From the NCBI GenBank assembly GCA_023400405.1, contig JAEXFD010000002.1:1-64000 (forward strand): a stretch of 64,000 nt of DNA, given 5' to 3'. Every line of letters begins with the position of its first letter. Position 1 is the first letter of the stretch. Below the pieces are notes generated by a model. It worked only from the letters and a program-made list of their open reading frames with translations. It had not been told where the DNA came from and ran no database searches. This stretch comes from Pseudomonadota bacterium. GTDB lineage: Bacteria > Pseudomonadota > Alphaproteobacteria > Sphingomonadales > Sphingomonadaceae. Both the position numbers and the translations under genes were made by a program. Positions 6,991-18,082 of the stretch are shown here, piece by piece.

Positions 6991-7904
6991 GTAAGTTGGA
7001 CCCGCTGGCGGCGCCGCTGTTCGCGGACGTGGCGGGCGATATCGATGTCAGCTTCGAATTCTTCCCGCCCAAGACGGAGAAGATGGAGGAGACGCTGTGG
7101 GACTCGATCGAGATGCTGGCGCCGCTCGGCCCGCGCTTCGTCAGCGTGACCTATGGCGCCGGCGGCTCGACGCGCGAGCGGACGCACAACACGGTGGCGC
7201 GGATCGCGCGCGAGACGGCGATTCCGGCTGCGGCGCACCTCACCTGCGTCGAGGCGACGCGCGAGGAGATCGATCAGGTCGCGCGCGAATATTGGGCGGC
7301 GGGCGTGCGCCACATCGTCGCGCTGCGCGGCGATCCGCCGCGTGCCGGCGAGAAGTACAGCACCCATCCGGGCGGCTATGAGAATGCCGCGGCACTGGTC
7401 GCGGGACTGCGCAAGCTCCATCCGTTCGAGATTTCGGTCGCGGCCTATCCCGAATGCCATCCCGATTCCCCCAGCGCCGACGCCGATCTCGACAATCTGA
7501 GGCGCAAGATCGATGCGGGCGCCAACCGGGCGATCACGCAGTTCTTCTTCGAGCCGGACACCTTCCTGCGCTTCCGCGACCGGGCCGCCGCGGCGGGGAT
7601 CGATGCCGAGATCGTGCCTGGGATCATGCCGGTGATGAGCTTCGCCAGCGTCGTCCGGATGTCGGGCATGTGCGGTACGGCGGTGCCGGGCTGGATGGAG
7701 CGATTGTTCGAGGGGCTCGACGAGCGTCCGGCGGCGCGCCAGCTCGTCGCGGCGACACTGGCGGCCGAACTGTGTCGCAAGCTCTATGCGGGCGGCGTGC
7801 GGCAATTCCATTTCTACACGCTCAACCGCGCCGAGCTGAGCTACGCGATCTGCCATTTGCTGGGCGTGCGGCCGAAGCCGGCGGCGCGGGTGGCGGCGGG
7901 CTAG
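6987..7904 (+). CDS. metF: 5,10-methylenetetrahydrofolate reductase
   Basis: 305 residues, the normal length for bacterial MetF. It reduces methylene-THF to methyl-THF with FAD, supplying the methyl group for methionine synthase. Motifs: SFEFFPPKTEKME with the catalytic Glu near the N-terminus, HLTCVEATREE, VALRGDPP, EISVAAYPECHP, ITQFFFEPDTFLRF and VPGIMPV. The start overlaps the regulator gene's stop (ATGA). metH part 1 follows after a repeat element, so substrate production and use are encoded together. Confidence 0.95.
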   Translation: MSKLDPLAAPLFADVAGDIDVSFEFFPPKTEKMEETLWDSIEMLAPLGPRFVSVTYGAGGSTRERTHNTVARIARETAIPAAAHLTCVEATREEIDQVAREYWAAGVRHIVALRGDPPRAGEKYSTHPGGYENAAALVAGLRKLHPFEISVAAYPECHPDSPSADADLDNLRRKIDAGANRAITQFFFEPDTFLRFRDRAAAAGIDAEIVPGIMPVMSFASVVRMSGMCGTAVPGWMERLFEGLDERPAARQLVAATLAAELCRKLYAGGVRQFHFYTLNRAELSYAICHLLGVRPKPAARVAAG

Positions 7905-7913
7905 GCCATGAAT

Positions 7914-8020
7914 AGCCCCTCCTCTTCAGGGGAGGGGTTGGGGTGGGGGACTCACCACGAGCGACGGTCTCGGTGAGACACTGCCCCACCCCCAACCCCA
8001 CCCCAGAAAGGGAGGGGCTT
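7914..8020. repeat. Interspersed inverted-repeat element, family A, copy 1
   Basis: The left arm begins AGCCCCTCCTCTTCAGGGG and continues AGGGGTTGGGGTGGGGG. The right arm is its near reverse complement, ending GGGAGGGGCTT. About 35 bases of different sequence lie between, themselves containing a short stem (CTCACC/GGTGAG). It fills the metF-metH gap. The same arms occur at 28896-29040 and around the DUF559 gene at 61451-61887, with a related copy at 9089-9202. Confidence 0.8.
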
Positions 8021-8035
8021 AAGAAGGTGGAAGAG

Positions 8036-9082
8036 ATGACAGTACGCGAGACATTCCTGGCCGAGGCGGCCAAGCGCATCCTGATCACCGACGGGGCGTT
8101 CGGCACCGAGATCCAGAACTGGAAGCTCGACGAGGCGGCCTATGCCGGCAATCTCGGCCTGAGCCACGACCAGAAGGGCAATAACGACATCCTGGCGCTC
8201 ACGCGGCCCGACGTGCCGGCGAGCATCCACCGCGCCTATTTCGAGGCGGGGGCGGACATTGCCGAGACCAACACCTTCTCGGCCAACCGGATCAGCCAGG
8301 CCGATTACGGCGCCGAGCATCTGGTGCGCGAGATCAATGTCGAAAGCGCCCGGCTCGCACGGAGCATCGCCGACGAATTCCAGGCCAGGGACGGCCGCCC
8401 GCGCTTCGTCGCCGGCGCGCTGGGGCCGACCAACAAGACGCTGTCGCTTTCGCCCGACGTCAACGATCCCGGCTTTCGCGAGATCGACTTCGATTATCTG
8501 AAGGACGTGTATCGCGAGCAGATCGATGCACTGGTCGAGGGCGGGGTGGACTTCATTCTGATCGAGACGGTGTTCGACACGCTCAACGCCAAGGCCGGGA
8601 TCATGGCGGCGATCGAGGCCGGCAACGACCTGGGCCGAGACCTGCCGATCATGCTGTCGATGACGCTGACCGATCTTTCGGGGCGCAACCTTTCGGGCCA
8701 CACGGTCGAGGCCTTCTGGCATGCGGTGCGCCATGCCCGGCCGGTGACGATCGGGCTCAATTGCTCGTTCGGCGCCGAGCAGCTGCGCCCGCACGTCAAG
8801 ACGTTGTCGGCGATCTGCGATACGCTGATCATGGTCTATCCCAATGCCGGCCTACCCAACGAGCTCGGCGCCTATGACGAGATGCCGGCGACGACCGCGG
8901 GGCTGGTCAAGGAATGGGCCGATGCGGGGCAGGTCAACGTGCTCGGCGGCTGCTGCGGATCGACGCCGGCGCATATCGGGGCGATCGCCGAGGCGGTGCA
9001 GGGCCTCGCACCGCGGGCAATCCCCTCGCCCGAAGTGCGGACCCGGCTGGCGGGGCTGGAGCCGTTCACGATGGCGGCATGA
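8036..9082 (+). CDS. metH: Methionine synthase, homocysteine-binding module (split MetH, part 1)
   Basis: 348 residues covering only the N-terminal homocysteine S-methyltransferase barrel of MetH. Zinc ligands are the Cys in GLNCSFG and the Cys pair in GGCCGS. Other signatures are TDGAFGTEIQ, ADIAETNTFSAN, GALGPTNKTLS and DFILIETVFDTLNAKA. A start at 8036 (MTVRETFLAEAAK) fits the family N-terminus; earlier in-frame codons lie in the repeat. In E. coli this module is fused to the rest of MetH, whereas here the remaining domains are a separate gene 131 bases downstream. Split MetH is known in some alphaproteobacteria. Confidence 0.93.
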   Translation: MTVRETFLAEAAKRILITDGAFGTEIQNWKLDEAAYAGNLGLSHDQKGNNDILALTRPDVPASIHRAYFEAGADIAETNTFSANRISQADYGAEHLVREINVESARLARSIADEFQARDGRPRFVAGALGPTNKTLSLSPDVNDPGFREIDFDYLKDVYREQIDALVEGGVDFILIETVFDTLNAKAGIMAAIEAGNDLGRDLPIMLSMTLTDLSGRNLSGHTVEAFWHAVRHARPVTIGLNCSFGAEQLRPHVKTLSAICDTLIMVYPNAGLPNELGAYDEMPATTAGLVKEWADAGQVNVLGGCCGSTPAHIGAIAEAVQGLAPRAIPSPEVRTRLAGLEPFTMAA

Positions 9083-9088
9083 CTTTAC

Positions 9089-9202
9089 TTCCCCCTCCCG
9101 CGCGGGAGGGGGCAGGGGGTGGGCGGACGCTCTCCTCCGAAGACGTGGCTCGCGATGAACGGGCGCCCACCCTCGATCCCCTCCCGCAAGCGGGAGGGGA
9201 GG
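9089..9202. repeat. Interspersed inverted-repeat element, family A-like, copy 2
   Basis: Arms CTTCCCCCTCCCGCGCGGGA...GTGGGCG (9089-9125) and CGCCCACC...CGGGAGGGGAGG (9163-9202) are imperfect inverted repeats, each containing its own small GGGAGGGG-type palindrome. It sits exactly at the junction between the two metH parts. The arm sequence differs somewhat from copies 1, 3 and 4, so it may be a subfamily. Confidence 0.7.
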
Positions 9203-9213
9203 CAGAAAGACGA

Positions 9214-11817
<2,604 letters not shown>

Positions 11818-11867
11818 GGAAGGGCGGCCCACGCCAAGTAGCCGAACAGGGAACCCCGGCTCCCATC

Positions 11868-11951
11868 GTCATGCCAGCGCAAGCTGGCATCTCCCGCAGC
11901 GATGCTATTCCGTCGTCGCCCGACCCTCAAGACCCCAGCCTGCGCTGGGGG
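11868..11951. repeat. REP-like paired hairpins, family B, copy 1
   Basis: Two short palindromes in opposite orientation, ATGCCAGCGC/AAGCTGGCAT and CCCCAGCC/TGCGCTGGGG, separated by about 40 bases, lie between metH and the hydrolase gene. Related pairs built on GTCATCCCAGC...GCTGGG occur at 32054, 36820 and 44095. This is the usual form of a repetitive extragenic palindrome in alphaproteobacteria. Confidence 0.7.
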
Positions 11952-11999
11952 GAGGGCGCAATGCGCGGATGCGTTCGACTCCACATAGCCGGCTGTCGA

Positions 12000-12914
12000 T
12001 CATTTCCGCGCGAGGAAGTCGGTCACCAGCTTGACGGTGGCGTCGGGATTTTCCTCCATGATCCAATGGCCCGAGCCGGGGACGACGCCTTCGGTCACGT
12101 CGGTGGCGGCGAAGCGCATGATCGCCGCCATCTGGAGCCCGAAGCTCTTCTCGCCGCCGATCGCGAGCACCGGCATCGCCAGCTTGCCGCGGGAGGCGAG
12201 CAGGGCGCGATTGTCGATCGCATCCTGATCGAAGGCGTGAAACTGCTCGAACCCGGCATGCATGTTGCCCGGCCTGGCATAGAGCGCCGCGTAATGCGCG
12301 CGCGAGGCTTCGTCGAAATGCGCGGGATCGGCGGAGAAATCGTTCCAGAAGCGATCGAGGTAGATGCGCTCCCGGCCCGCCACCAGCCGCTCCATGTCCG
12401 GCCCGCCGAAGCGGAAATGCCAGAGGATCGGGTTCTTGAGGATTTCTTCCCAAGGGCCGATGCCGGGCACCGGGGCGTCGATCAGCACCAGCCGAGTGAC
12501 GATTTCCGGATGCTGCACCGTCAGCGCATAGGGGACCATGTTGCCGATGTCGTGCGCGACGACGTCCGCCTTGCCGACGCCGAGCGTGGCGAGCAGCGCA
12601 GTCATGTCCTGCGCCTGGTTCTTCTTGTCGAACCCGCTGGTCGCGACCGCGGAAAGGCCCATTCCGCGCAGATCGGGGGCGATGACCATGTGGCTGCGCA
12701 TCAGCGCCGCCGCCATCGGCGCCCACATGTCGCCGGTCTCGCCATAGCCGTGGAGCAGCAGCACCGCCGGCCCCGAGCCGCCCACGCGGACGTGCAGCGT
12801 GGTGCCGTTGACCGGCACTTCGCGCGTGGCGAAGCCGGCGGGATAGGCCGGGACCTGGGCGGAGGCACCGGGAACGAACGCAAACAACGCGACGAGCAAG
12901 GCAAGGAAGCGCAT
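12000..12914 (-). CDS. Exported alpha/beta hydrolase (epoxide hydrolase / haloalkane dehalogenase-like)
   Basis: 304 residues. The N-terminus MRFLALLVALFAFVPGASA is a signal peptide, so the enzyme is probably periplasmic. Core motifs: oxyanion region LLLHGYGETGDMW, nucleophile elbow VVAHDIGNMVPY with Asp (not Ser) as nucleophile, and catalytic His in PGSGHWIMEE. An Asp nucleophile points to the epoxide hydrolase/dehalogenase branch. The substrate is unknown. It is transcribed divergently from the NRAMP-like gene across a 146-base gap. Confidence 0.82.
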   Translation of the reverse strand: MRFLALLVALFAFVPGASAQVPAYPAGFATREVPVNGTTLHVRVGGSGPAVLLLHGYGETGDMWAPMAAALMRSHMVIAPDLRGMGLSAVATSGFDKKNQAQDMTALLATLGVGKADVVAHDIGNMVPYALTVQHPEIVTRLVLIDAPVPGIGPWEEILKNPILWHFRFGGPDMERLVAGRERIYLDRFWNDFSADPAHFDEASRAHYAALYARPGNMHAGFEQFHAFDQDAIDNRALLASRGKLAMPVLAIGGEKSFGLQMAAIMRFAATDVTEGVVPGSGHWIMEENPDATVKLVTDFLARK

Positions 12915-13060
12915 GGGCCGAATCCTTTTTCCGCTATTGCCCGCACCCTAACTCGATCCGCGCCATTCGCCTAGGGCTGCAACCCAAGTTAAGTTCTTCG
13001 GATCATTTGCGCATCTGTGAACGTTCTGGCAGCGTCACGGCCGGGAGAGGGCGCAGGCGC

Positions 13061-14332
13061 ATGGCCGATCAAGAACAACCCAAGAATGAATTCCCCTCGG
13101 TCGCGAAGCAACTCGGGCCAGGGCTGATCACCGGCGCAGCCGACGACGATCCCAGCGGCATCGCCACTTATTCCCAGGCTGGCGCACAGTTCGGCTACGG
13201 CCTGATGTGGACGATGTTGCTCACCTATCCGCTGATGTCGGCGGTTCAGTTGATCAGCGCGCATATCGGGCGGGTGACCGGGCGCGGACTCGCGGCGAAC
13301 ATGAGCCAAATCCTGCCGCGCTGGCTGGTGATGCTGCTGGTCGCGCTGCTGTTCTTCGCCAACACGATCAACGTCGGCGCGGATCTTTCGGCGATGGGCG
13401 ACGCGGCGCGGCTGGTTGCGGGCGGCAATCCGCACGTCTTCACGGTGGCGCTGGCCCTGATCAGCCTCGTTCTGCAGGTCTTCGTGCCCTATCACCGCTA
13501 TTCGCGCGTGCTCAAATGGCTGACGCTGTCGCTGCTGGCCTATGCGGCCGTGGCAATCGCGGTGAAGGTCGATTGGCGTGCGGCGGCGACCGGGCTGGTC
13601 GTGCCGCACCTCGAGGGCAAGGAGGCCGTGACGGTGATCGTCGCGCTGTTCGGCACGACGATCAGCCCGTATCTGTTCTTCTGGCAGACCGCACAGGAAG
13701 TCGAGGAGATCGAGGAGGATCCCGAGGCTGAGCCGCTGCGCAAGGCGCCCGCCCAGGCCCCGCGCGAGATGCGGCGGATGCGCATCGATACGCTGGTCGG
13801 CATGGGCTTTTCGAACCTGATCGCGCTAGCGATCATCGTCGCCACCGCGGCGACGCTGCACGCGGCGGGCAAGACCGAGATCGGCACCGCCGCCGAAGCC
13901 GCCGAGGCGCTGCGTCCGGTGGCGGGAAGCTTCGCCTTCGGGCTGTTCGCGATGGGGATCATCGGGACGGGACTGCTTGCGGTGCCGGTGCTCGCCGGAT
14001 CGGCGGCGTTCGCAGTGGGAGACAGCTGCGGCTGGAAATGCGGGCTCGAGCACAAGCTGATGGAGGCGAAGGGCTTCTACGCCGTAATCGCCGCATCGAC
14101 CTTGCTCGGCATCGGCATCAGCTGGTCGGGCATCCCGCCGATCAAGGCGCTGTTCTGGAGCGCGGTGATCAACGGCTTTGCCGCCGTGCCGATCATGGCG
14201 GTGATGATGGTGCTCGTATCCCGGCCGAGCACGATGGGCCGCTTCCGCGCCTCGCCGCTGCTGCTCGGGCTAGGCTGGATTGGCACGCTGGTGATGGCCG
14301 CCGCCGCCGCGGCGATGCTGATCTGGCAGTGA
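13061..14332 (+). CDS. NRAMP-family divalent metal transporter, variant binding site (NRMT-like)
   Basis: 423 residues, about 11 membrane helices. The TM1 motif reads GAADDDPSGIATYSQ, where classical NRAMP manganese/iron transporters have DPGN. The TM6 segment reads GTTISPYLFFWQ in place of the Met-Pro-His motif. Loss of the Asn and Met metal ligands is the pattern described for NRAMP-related magnesium transporters, so Mg2+ rather than Mn2+/Fe2+ is a reasonable guess. A charged loop (EEIEEDPEAEPLRKAP) lies between helices. The start at MADQEQPK follows GGGAGAGGG; an upstream in-frame ATG is less likely. Confidence 0.85.
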   Translation: MADQEQPKNEFPSVAKQLGPGLITGAADDDPSGIATYSQAGAQFGYGLMWTMLLTYPLMSAVQLISAHIGRVTGRGLAANMSQILPRWLVMLLVALLFFANTINVGADLSAMGDAARLVAGGNPHVFTVALALISLVLQVFVPYHRYSRVLKWLTLSLLAYAAVAIAVKVDWRAAATGLVVPHLEGKEAVTVIVALFGTTISPYLFFWQTAQEVEEIEEDPEAEPLRKAPAQAPREMRRMRIDTLVGMGFSNLIALAIIVATAATLHAAGKTEIGTAAEAAEALRPVAGSFAFGLFAMGIIGTGLLAVPVLAGSAAFAVGDSCGWKCGLEHKLMEAKGFYAVIAASTLLGIGISWSGIPPIKALFWSAVINGFAAVPIMAVMMVLVSRPSTMGRFRASPLLLGLGWIGTLVMAAAAAAMLIWQ

Positions 14333-14399
14333 GCGCCGCTTGCCGCGCGGCAGAGACGCGCTAAACCCTTCCTCCAAGAGAGAAGCGGGAGAGGGACCC

Positions 14400-15983
14400 A
14401 TGGCCGCAGCCGAGCCGAATGCGCATGACATGCGGCTGGTGATCAGCGCCTCGTCGCTGGGCACGATCTTCGAATGGTATGATTTCTTCATCTACGGCAC
14501 GCTCGGCGCGACCGGCATCATGGCCAACACCTTCTTCCCCGCGGGGAACGAAGTGCTCGGCCAGTTGCTCGTCTGGGCGACCTTCGCGGTGGGCTTCGGC
14601 TTCCGCCCGCTCGGCGCGGTGCTGTTCGGCTTTCTCGGCGATCGGCTCGGGCGCAAATACACCTTCCTGATCACGATCACCCTGATGGGGCTGGCCACCG
14701 CCGGCGTCGGGCTGGTGCCGAGCTATGCGACGATCGGCCTGGCGGCGCCGCTGCTGATCCTGCTGCTGCGCGTCTGCCAGGGGCTGGCGCTGGGCGGAGA
14801 ATATGGCGGCGCGGCGATCTATGTCGCCGAACATTCCCCGCCGGGGCGTGCCGGCTTCCACACCAGCTTCATCCAGGCGAGCGTGGTCGGCGGCTTCATC
14901 CTGAGCCTCATCGTGGTGCTCGCGGTGATGGGCGTCCTGAGCGCCGAGCAATGGCAGCAATGGGGCTGGCGCGTGCCCTTCCTCTTCTCGATCGTGCTGC
15001 TCGCGGTCTCGCTGTGGATGCGGCTGAAGCTCTCCGAAAGCCCGGTGTTCAAGGCGATGAAGGAAGCCGGCGAGACCGCGCGCAATCCGTTCGTCGAAAG
15101 CTTCACCTATCCGGGCAATCGCAAGCGGCTGTTCGTCGCGCTGTTCGGCATTTCTGCAGGGCTGACGGTGATCTGGTACACCGCCATGTTCTCGGTCCTC
15201 TCCTTCCTCTCCGGACCCATGCGGATCGAACCGATCGCGGCGCAGCTGATCACCGGCGGCGCGGCGATCGGCGGGCTCGTCTTCTTCATCCTGTTCGGCC
15301 ATCTCTCGGACCGGATCGGGCGCAAGAAGCCGATCGTGATCGGCTATGCGCTGACGCTGGTGCTGCTCTTCCCGCTCTTCTGGATGATCGGCGGCGCCGC
15401 CAATCCCAGCCTGGCGGCGGCGGCGAAGCGCGAGCCGGTGGTGGTGGCCGGGCCGGATTGCGGATACGATCCCTTCGCCGCGAAGCAGGCCGGCGCCTGC
15501 GCGCAGATCCTCGACCATTTCTCGAAGAAGGGCATCGCCTACACCACCGCCAAGGCGAGCGCGGTGGAGGTGACGATCGGCGGCGCGCGCGTGATCGACA
15601 CGCATCCCGACGCGCTCGATTCGGCATTGGTCGCGGCGGGATACCGGCTGGACAAGATCGTGCCGCGCCCGGCCGACATTGCCCGGATCGTGCTCGCGGT
15701 GCTGGGGCTGATGGCGCTGGCGGGGGCGACCTATGGCCCGGTCGCCGCGCTGCTCAGCGAGATGTTCCCCAGCCGCATCCGCTATTCCTCGATGTCGATC
15801 CCCTACCATATCGGCACCGGCTATTTCGGCGGTTTCCTGCCGCTGATCAGCCAATATATCGTCGCCAAGACCGGCGATCCCTATGCCGGCCTGTGGTACA
15901 CCTTCGCGGTGGTGGCGATGGCGCTGGTCGTGACGGCCTGGGGCCTCAAGGAGACGGTGGCATCGGCGGCGCGGGAGCGCTAA
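14400..15983 (+). CDS. MHS-family major facilitator transporter with a large soluble insert
   Basis: 527 residues, 12 predicted helices. TIFEWYDFFIYGTLG in TM1 and FRPLGAVLFGFLGDRLGRKYTF are signatures of the metabolite:H+ symporter (MHS) subfamily, whose members carry citrate, ketoglutarate, proline or shikimate. Unlike typical members (about 430-450 residues), it has an extra hydrophilic segment of about 95 residues (around 345-440) with two Cys, between helices of the C-terminal half. The alanine racemase gene follows after only 10 bases, so they are probably co-transcribed. The substrate is not evident. Confidence 0.85.
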   Translation: MAAAEPNAHDMRLVISASSLGTIFEWYDFFIYGTLGATGIMANTFFPAGNEVLGQLLVWATFAVGFGFRPLGAVLFGFLGDRLGRKYTFLITITLMGLATAGVGLVPSYATIGLAAPLLILLLRVCQGLALGGEYGGAAIYVAEHSPPGRAGFHTSFIQASVVGGFILSLIVVLAVMGVLSAEQWQQWGWRVPFLFSIVLLAVSLWMRLKLSESPVFKAMKEAGETARNPFVESFTYPGNRKRLFVALFGISAGLTVIWYTAMFSVLSFLSGPMRIEPIAAQLITGGAAIGGLVFFILFGHLSDRIGRKKPIVIGYALTLVLLFPLFWMIGGAANPSLAAAAKREPVVVAGPDCGYDPFAAKQAGACAQILDHFSKKGIAYTTAKASAVEVTIGGARVIDTHPDALDSALVAAGYRLDKIVPRPADIARIVLAVLGLMALAGATYGPVAALLSEMFPSRIRYSSMSIPYHIGTGYFGGFLPLISQYIVAKTGDPYAGLWYTFAVVAMALVVTAWGLKETVASAARER

Positions 15984-15993
15984 CCGCTCGGGG

Positions 15994-17010
15994 ATGATTG
16001 CTCCCCTGCGCCTGCGGCTAGACGGTGCCGCGCTGGCTTCGAATTGGCGGCTCCTCGATCGGCTGAGCGGCAGCGCCGCGTGCGGCGCGGCGATCAAGGC
16101 GAACGGCTATGGCCTGGGTGCGCGCGAAGTCGCCCGCCGGCTGGCGGAGGCGGGGTGTCGCGATTTCTTCGTGGCGACCTGGGCTGAGGCGGAAGCGATT
16201 GCCGATCTCGGCCTGTCGGTCTCGGTGCTGCACGGCGCGCGGGCGGAGGACCCGCAGGATGCGCGCTATGCCCGGCCGGTGCTCAACAGCGCGACACAGG
16301 TCCAGCGCTGGAAGGCGACGGGACTGCCGTGCGACGTGATGGTCGATACCGGCATGAACCGGCTCGGCGTGAGTGCGCAGGAAATCGGCGAGGGGCTGCT
16401 CGACGGGCTGGCGATCGACACGCTGCTCAGCCACTTGGCCAGCGCCGACGAGGACGTGCCGCTGAACCGCCGGCAGCGCGACGCCTTCGCGGCGCTGAAG
16501 GGGCGGACCGGGGCGAAGCGGATGAGCCTCGCCAATTCCGCCGGGATCGCACTCGGCGCCGATTATGCCTTCGACCTGACTCGGCCGGGGATCGCGCTGT
16601 ACGGCGGCCGCCAGCGCGCCGAACATGACGGCATCCGCCAGGTGGTGACGCCCGAGGCGCAGGTCCTCCAGCGGCGCACGGTCCCGAAGGGCGAGATCGT
16701 CGGCTACAACGCCACCTGGACGGCACCGGCAGACACCGAAGTGGCGATCCTCAATCTGGGCTATGCCGACGGCTATCTGCGCTGCTTCTCGGGCAAGGGA
16801 TCGGCGCGTGTGGATGGACGCCGGCTCCCCTTGATCGGCCGCGTTTCGATGGACCTGACCGCGATCGACGTGTCGGCGGCGCCGGAGATCGGCGAGGGCG
16901 ACTGGGTTGCGATCGATTATGCGTTGCCGGAGACGGCGGCGCTGAGCGGGCTGTCGCAGTACGAACTGCTGACCGGGCTGGGCGGGCGGTTTGAGCGGGT
17001 TTGGGGGTAG
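15994..17010 (+). CDS. alr: Alanine racemase
   Basis: 338 residues, slightly short for the family (about 360-380). It is a PLP enzyme making D-alanine for peptidoglycan. The PLP-binding Lys is in CGAAIKANGYGLG (residue 35). The second catalytic base, Tyr, is in EIVGYNATW, which varies from the usual GYGATW. VDTGMNRLG, SLANSAG, RPGIALYGG and LIGRVSMDLTAID are standard. The ATG lies 10 bases after the transporter stop. Its end is 9 bases from the end of the convergent oxygenase gene. Confidence 0.92.
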   Translation: MIAPLRLRLDGAALASNWRLLDRLSGSAACGAAIKANGYGLGAREVARRLAEAGCRDFFVATWAEAEAIADLGLSVSVLHGARAEDPQDARYARPVLNSATQVQRWKATGLPCDVMVDTGMNRLGVSAQEIGEGLLDGLAIDTLLSHLASADEDVPLNRRQRDAFAALKGRTGAKRMSLANSAGIALGADYAFDLTRPGIALYGGRQRAEHDGIRQVVTPEAQVLQRRTVPKGEIVGYNATWTAPADTEVAILNLGYADGYLRCFSGKGSARVDGRRLPLIGRVSMDLTAIDVSAAPEIGEGDWVAIDYALPETAALSGLSQYELLTGLGGRFERVWG

Positions 17011-17019
17011 CACCGGCGG

Positions 17020-18012
17020 TCAATCGCCCGTGGCGATTCGGGCTTCGTCGGACAAGGCCCAGGGAGTCGTCGGCTGCGCCCTGATCCACCGCGTCGCGAT
17101 CCACTTGGTGCCGCTGACGACGGGAAGACCGGCGTGTTGGCTGAGCCGTTCGGGCATGCCCGTCGCGTCGACATTGTCGAACACCAGCAGGTCGCCCATC
17201 CGCGGCGAGACCCTCACGCCAAGCAGCGAAAATTCGGTCTCGCCGCCGGTGAAATTGGCATTGAGATACAGAATTGCCGTCCGGATCCGCTGGTTCTCTT
17301 GCGACGGCAAGGTGTCGAGGTGCGGGCGGTATTGCTGGCCCGGACGATAGCGGAGCACGGTCAGCGGCTCGGCCTGCCCGACGTCCGTTTTCGTCACTGC
17401 GGCAATTCGTCGATTGATGGCCTGAACGACCAGAGATTCCTGGGTCGGGCCGATCGGTGCATTGTCCGATGCGCGGATCGGATGCGCGATCATCCTTCGA
17501 CTGGCGGGATCGAACACGACCGCGGGCTGCAGCGAAGGGGCGGCGACCGACGCGACATGGGCGCATTCGATCGGCGTGCAGAGCCCCGTGTAGCGCTCGA
17601 TGCGCGGGCTCGCATGGATGGGTTCGGGTGGAGGCAGGTTGCGGGGGTTCCCGTCACCGGAAAGCGACATTTGCTCGAGGAGCTCGAGATGTTGGCATGC
17701 GAGAGGATCATGCACGGCTGCGCGCCGGAGCAGCCCCACAGCGCCGGCCCAATCGGGCGCGCCACCGCTACCATTGGCCGTGAGAGCCACTTCCATGAGT
17801 GCGGCGTCGACATGGCCGATCGTGGCGGCGCGGCGTAGCAACGCGCGGGCGGCGGGCAGGTCACGTGAGACATGCCTTCCGCCGATGTGCCATATCGCCA
17901 GTTCGGCCAGCGCCTCGGCATCTCCGGCGTCGCCCGCGGCGGCGAGAAGTGCGACAGCGTCCGCCGCGTTGCCCTGGGCCAAGCTCGCCTGTGCTGCGGT
18001 GATCGGATCCAA
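17020..18012 (-). CDS. Sel1-repeat protein with C-terminal 2OG-Fe(II) oxygenase (prolyl 4-hydroxylase-like) domain
   Basis: 330 residues. The N-terminal third has Sel1/TPR-like helical repeats (GDAEALAELAIWHIGG, AARALLRRAATIGHVDAALM, AVGLLRRAAVHDPLA). The C-terminal half is a P4Hc-type dioxygenase: iron ligands in YRPHLDTL and SQHAGLPV, and the 2-oxoglutarate-binding basic residue in GTKWIATRW. No ATG exists upstream in frame; a TTG at 18012 preceded by GGACGGGA was chosen, and another TTG lies four codons earlier. It follows the TonB receptor on the same strand after 70 bases and may share its transcript. The substrate protein is unknown. Confidence 0.8.
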   Translation of the reverse strand: MDPITAAQASLAQGNAADAVALLAAAGDAGDAEALAELAIWHIGGRHVSRDLPAARALLRRAATIGHVDAALMEVALTANGSGGAPDWAGAVGLLRRAAVHDPLACQHLELLEQMSLSGDGNPRNLPPPEPIHASPRIERYTGLCTPIECAHVASVAAPSLQPAVVFDPASRRMIAHPIRASDNAPIGPTQESLVVQAINRRIAAVTKTDVGQAEPLTVLRYRPGQQYRPHLDTLPSQENQRIRTAILYLNANFTGGETEFSLLGVRVSPRMGDLLVFDNVDATGMPERLSQHAGLPVVSGTKWIATRWIRAQPTTPWALSDEARIATGD

Positions 18013-18082
18013 ATCAGTCCCGTCCAAAAAATAAGGGGCGAAGGTTTCCCCCCGCCCCCAGGTTAGCAGTTGTTTCGAAATA

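Noticed and set aside
8914..9213. Upstream extension of metH part 2 that would overlap part 1
   Set aside because: It reads through the repeat and part of metH part 1 in another frame; MNTTPSSTHF at 9214 gives the family N-terminus.
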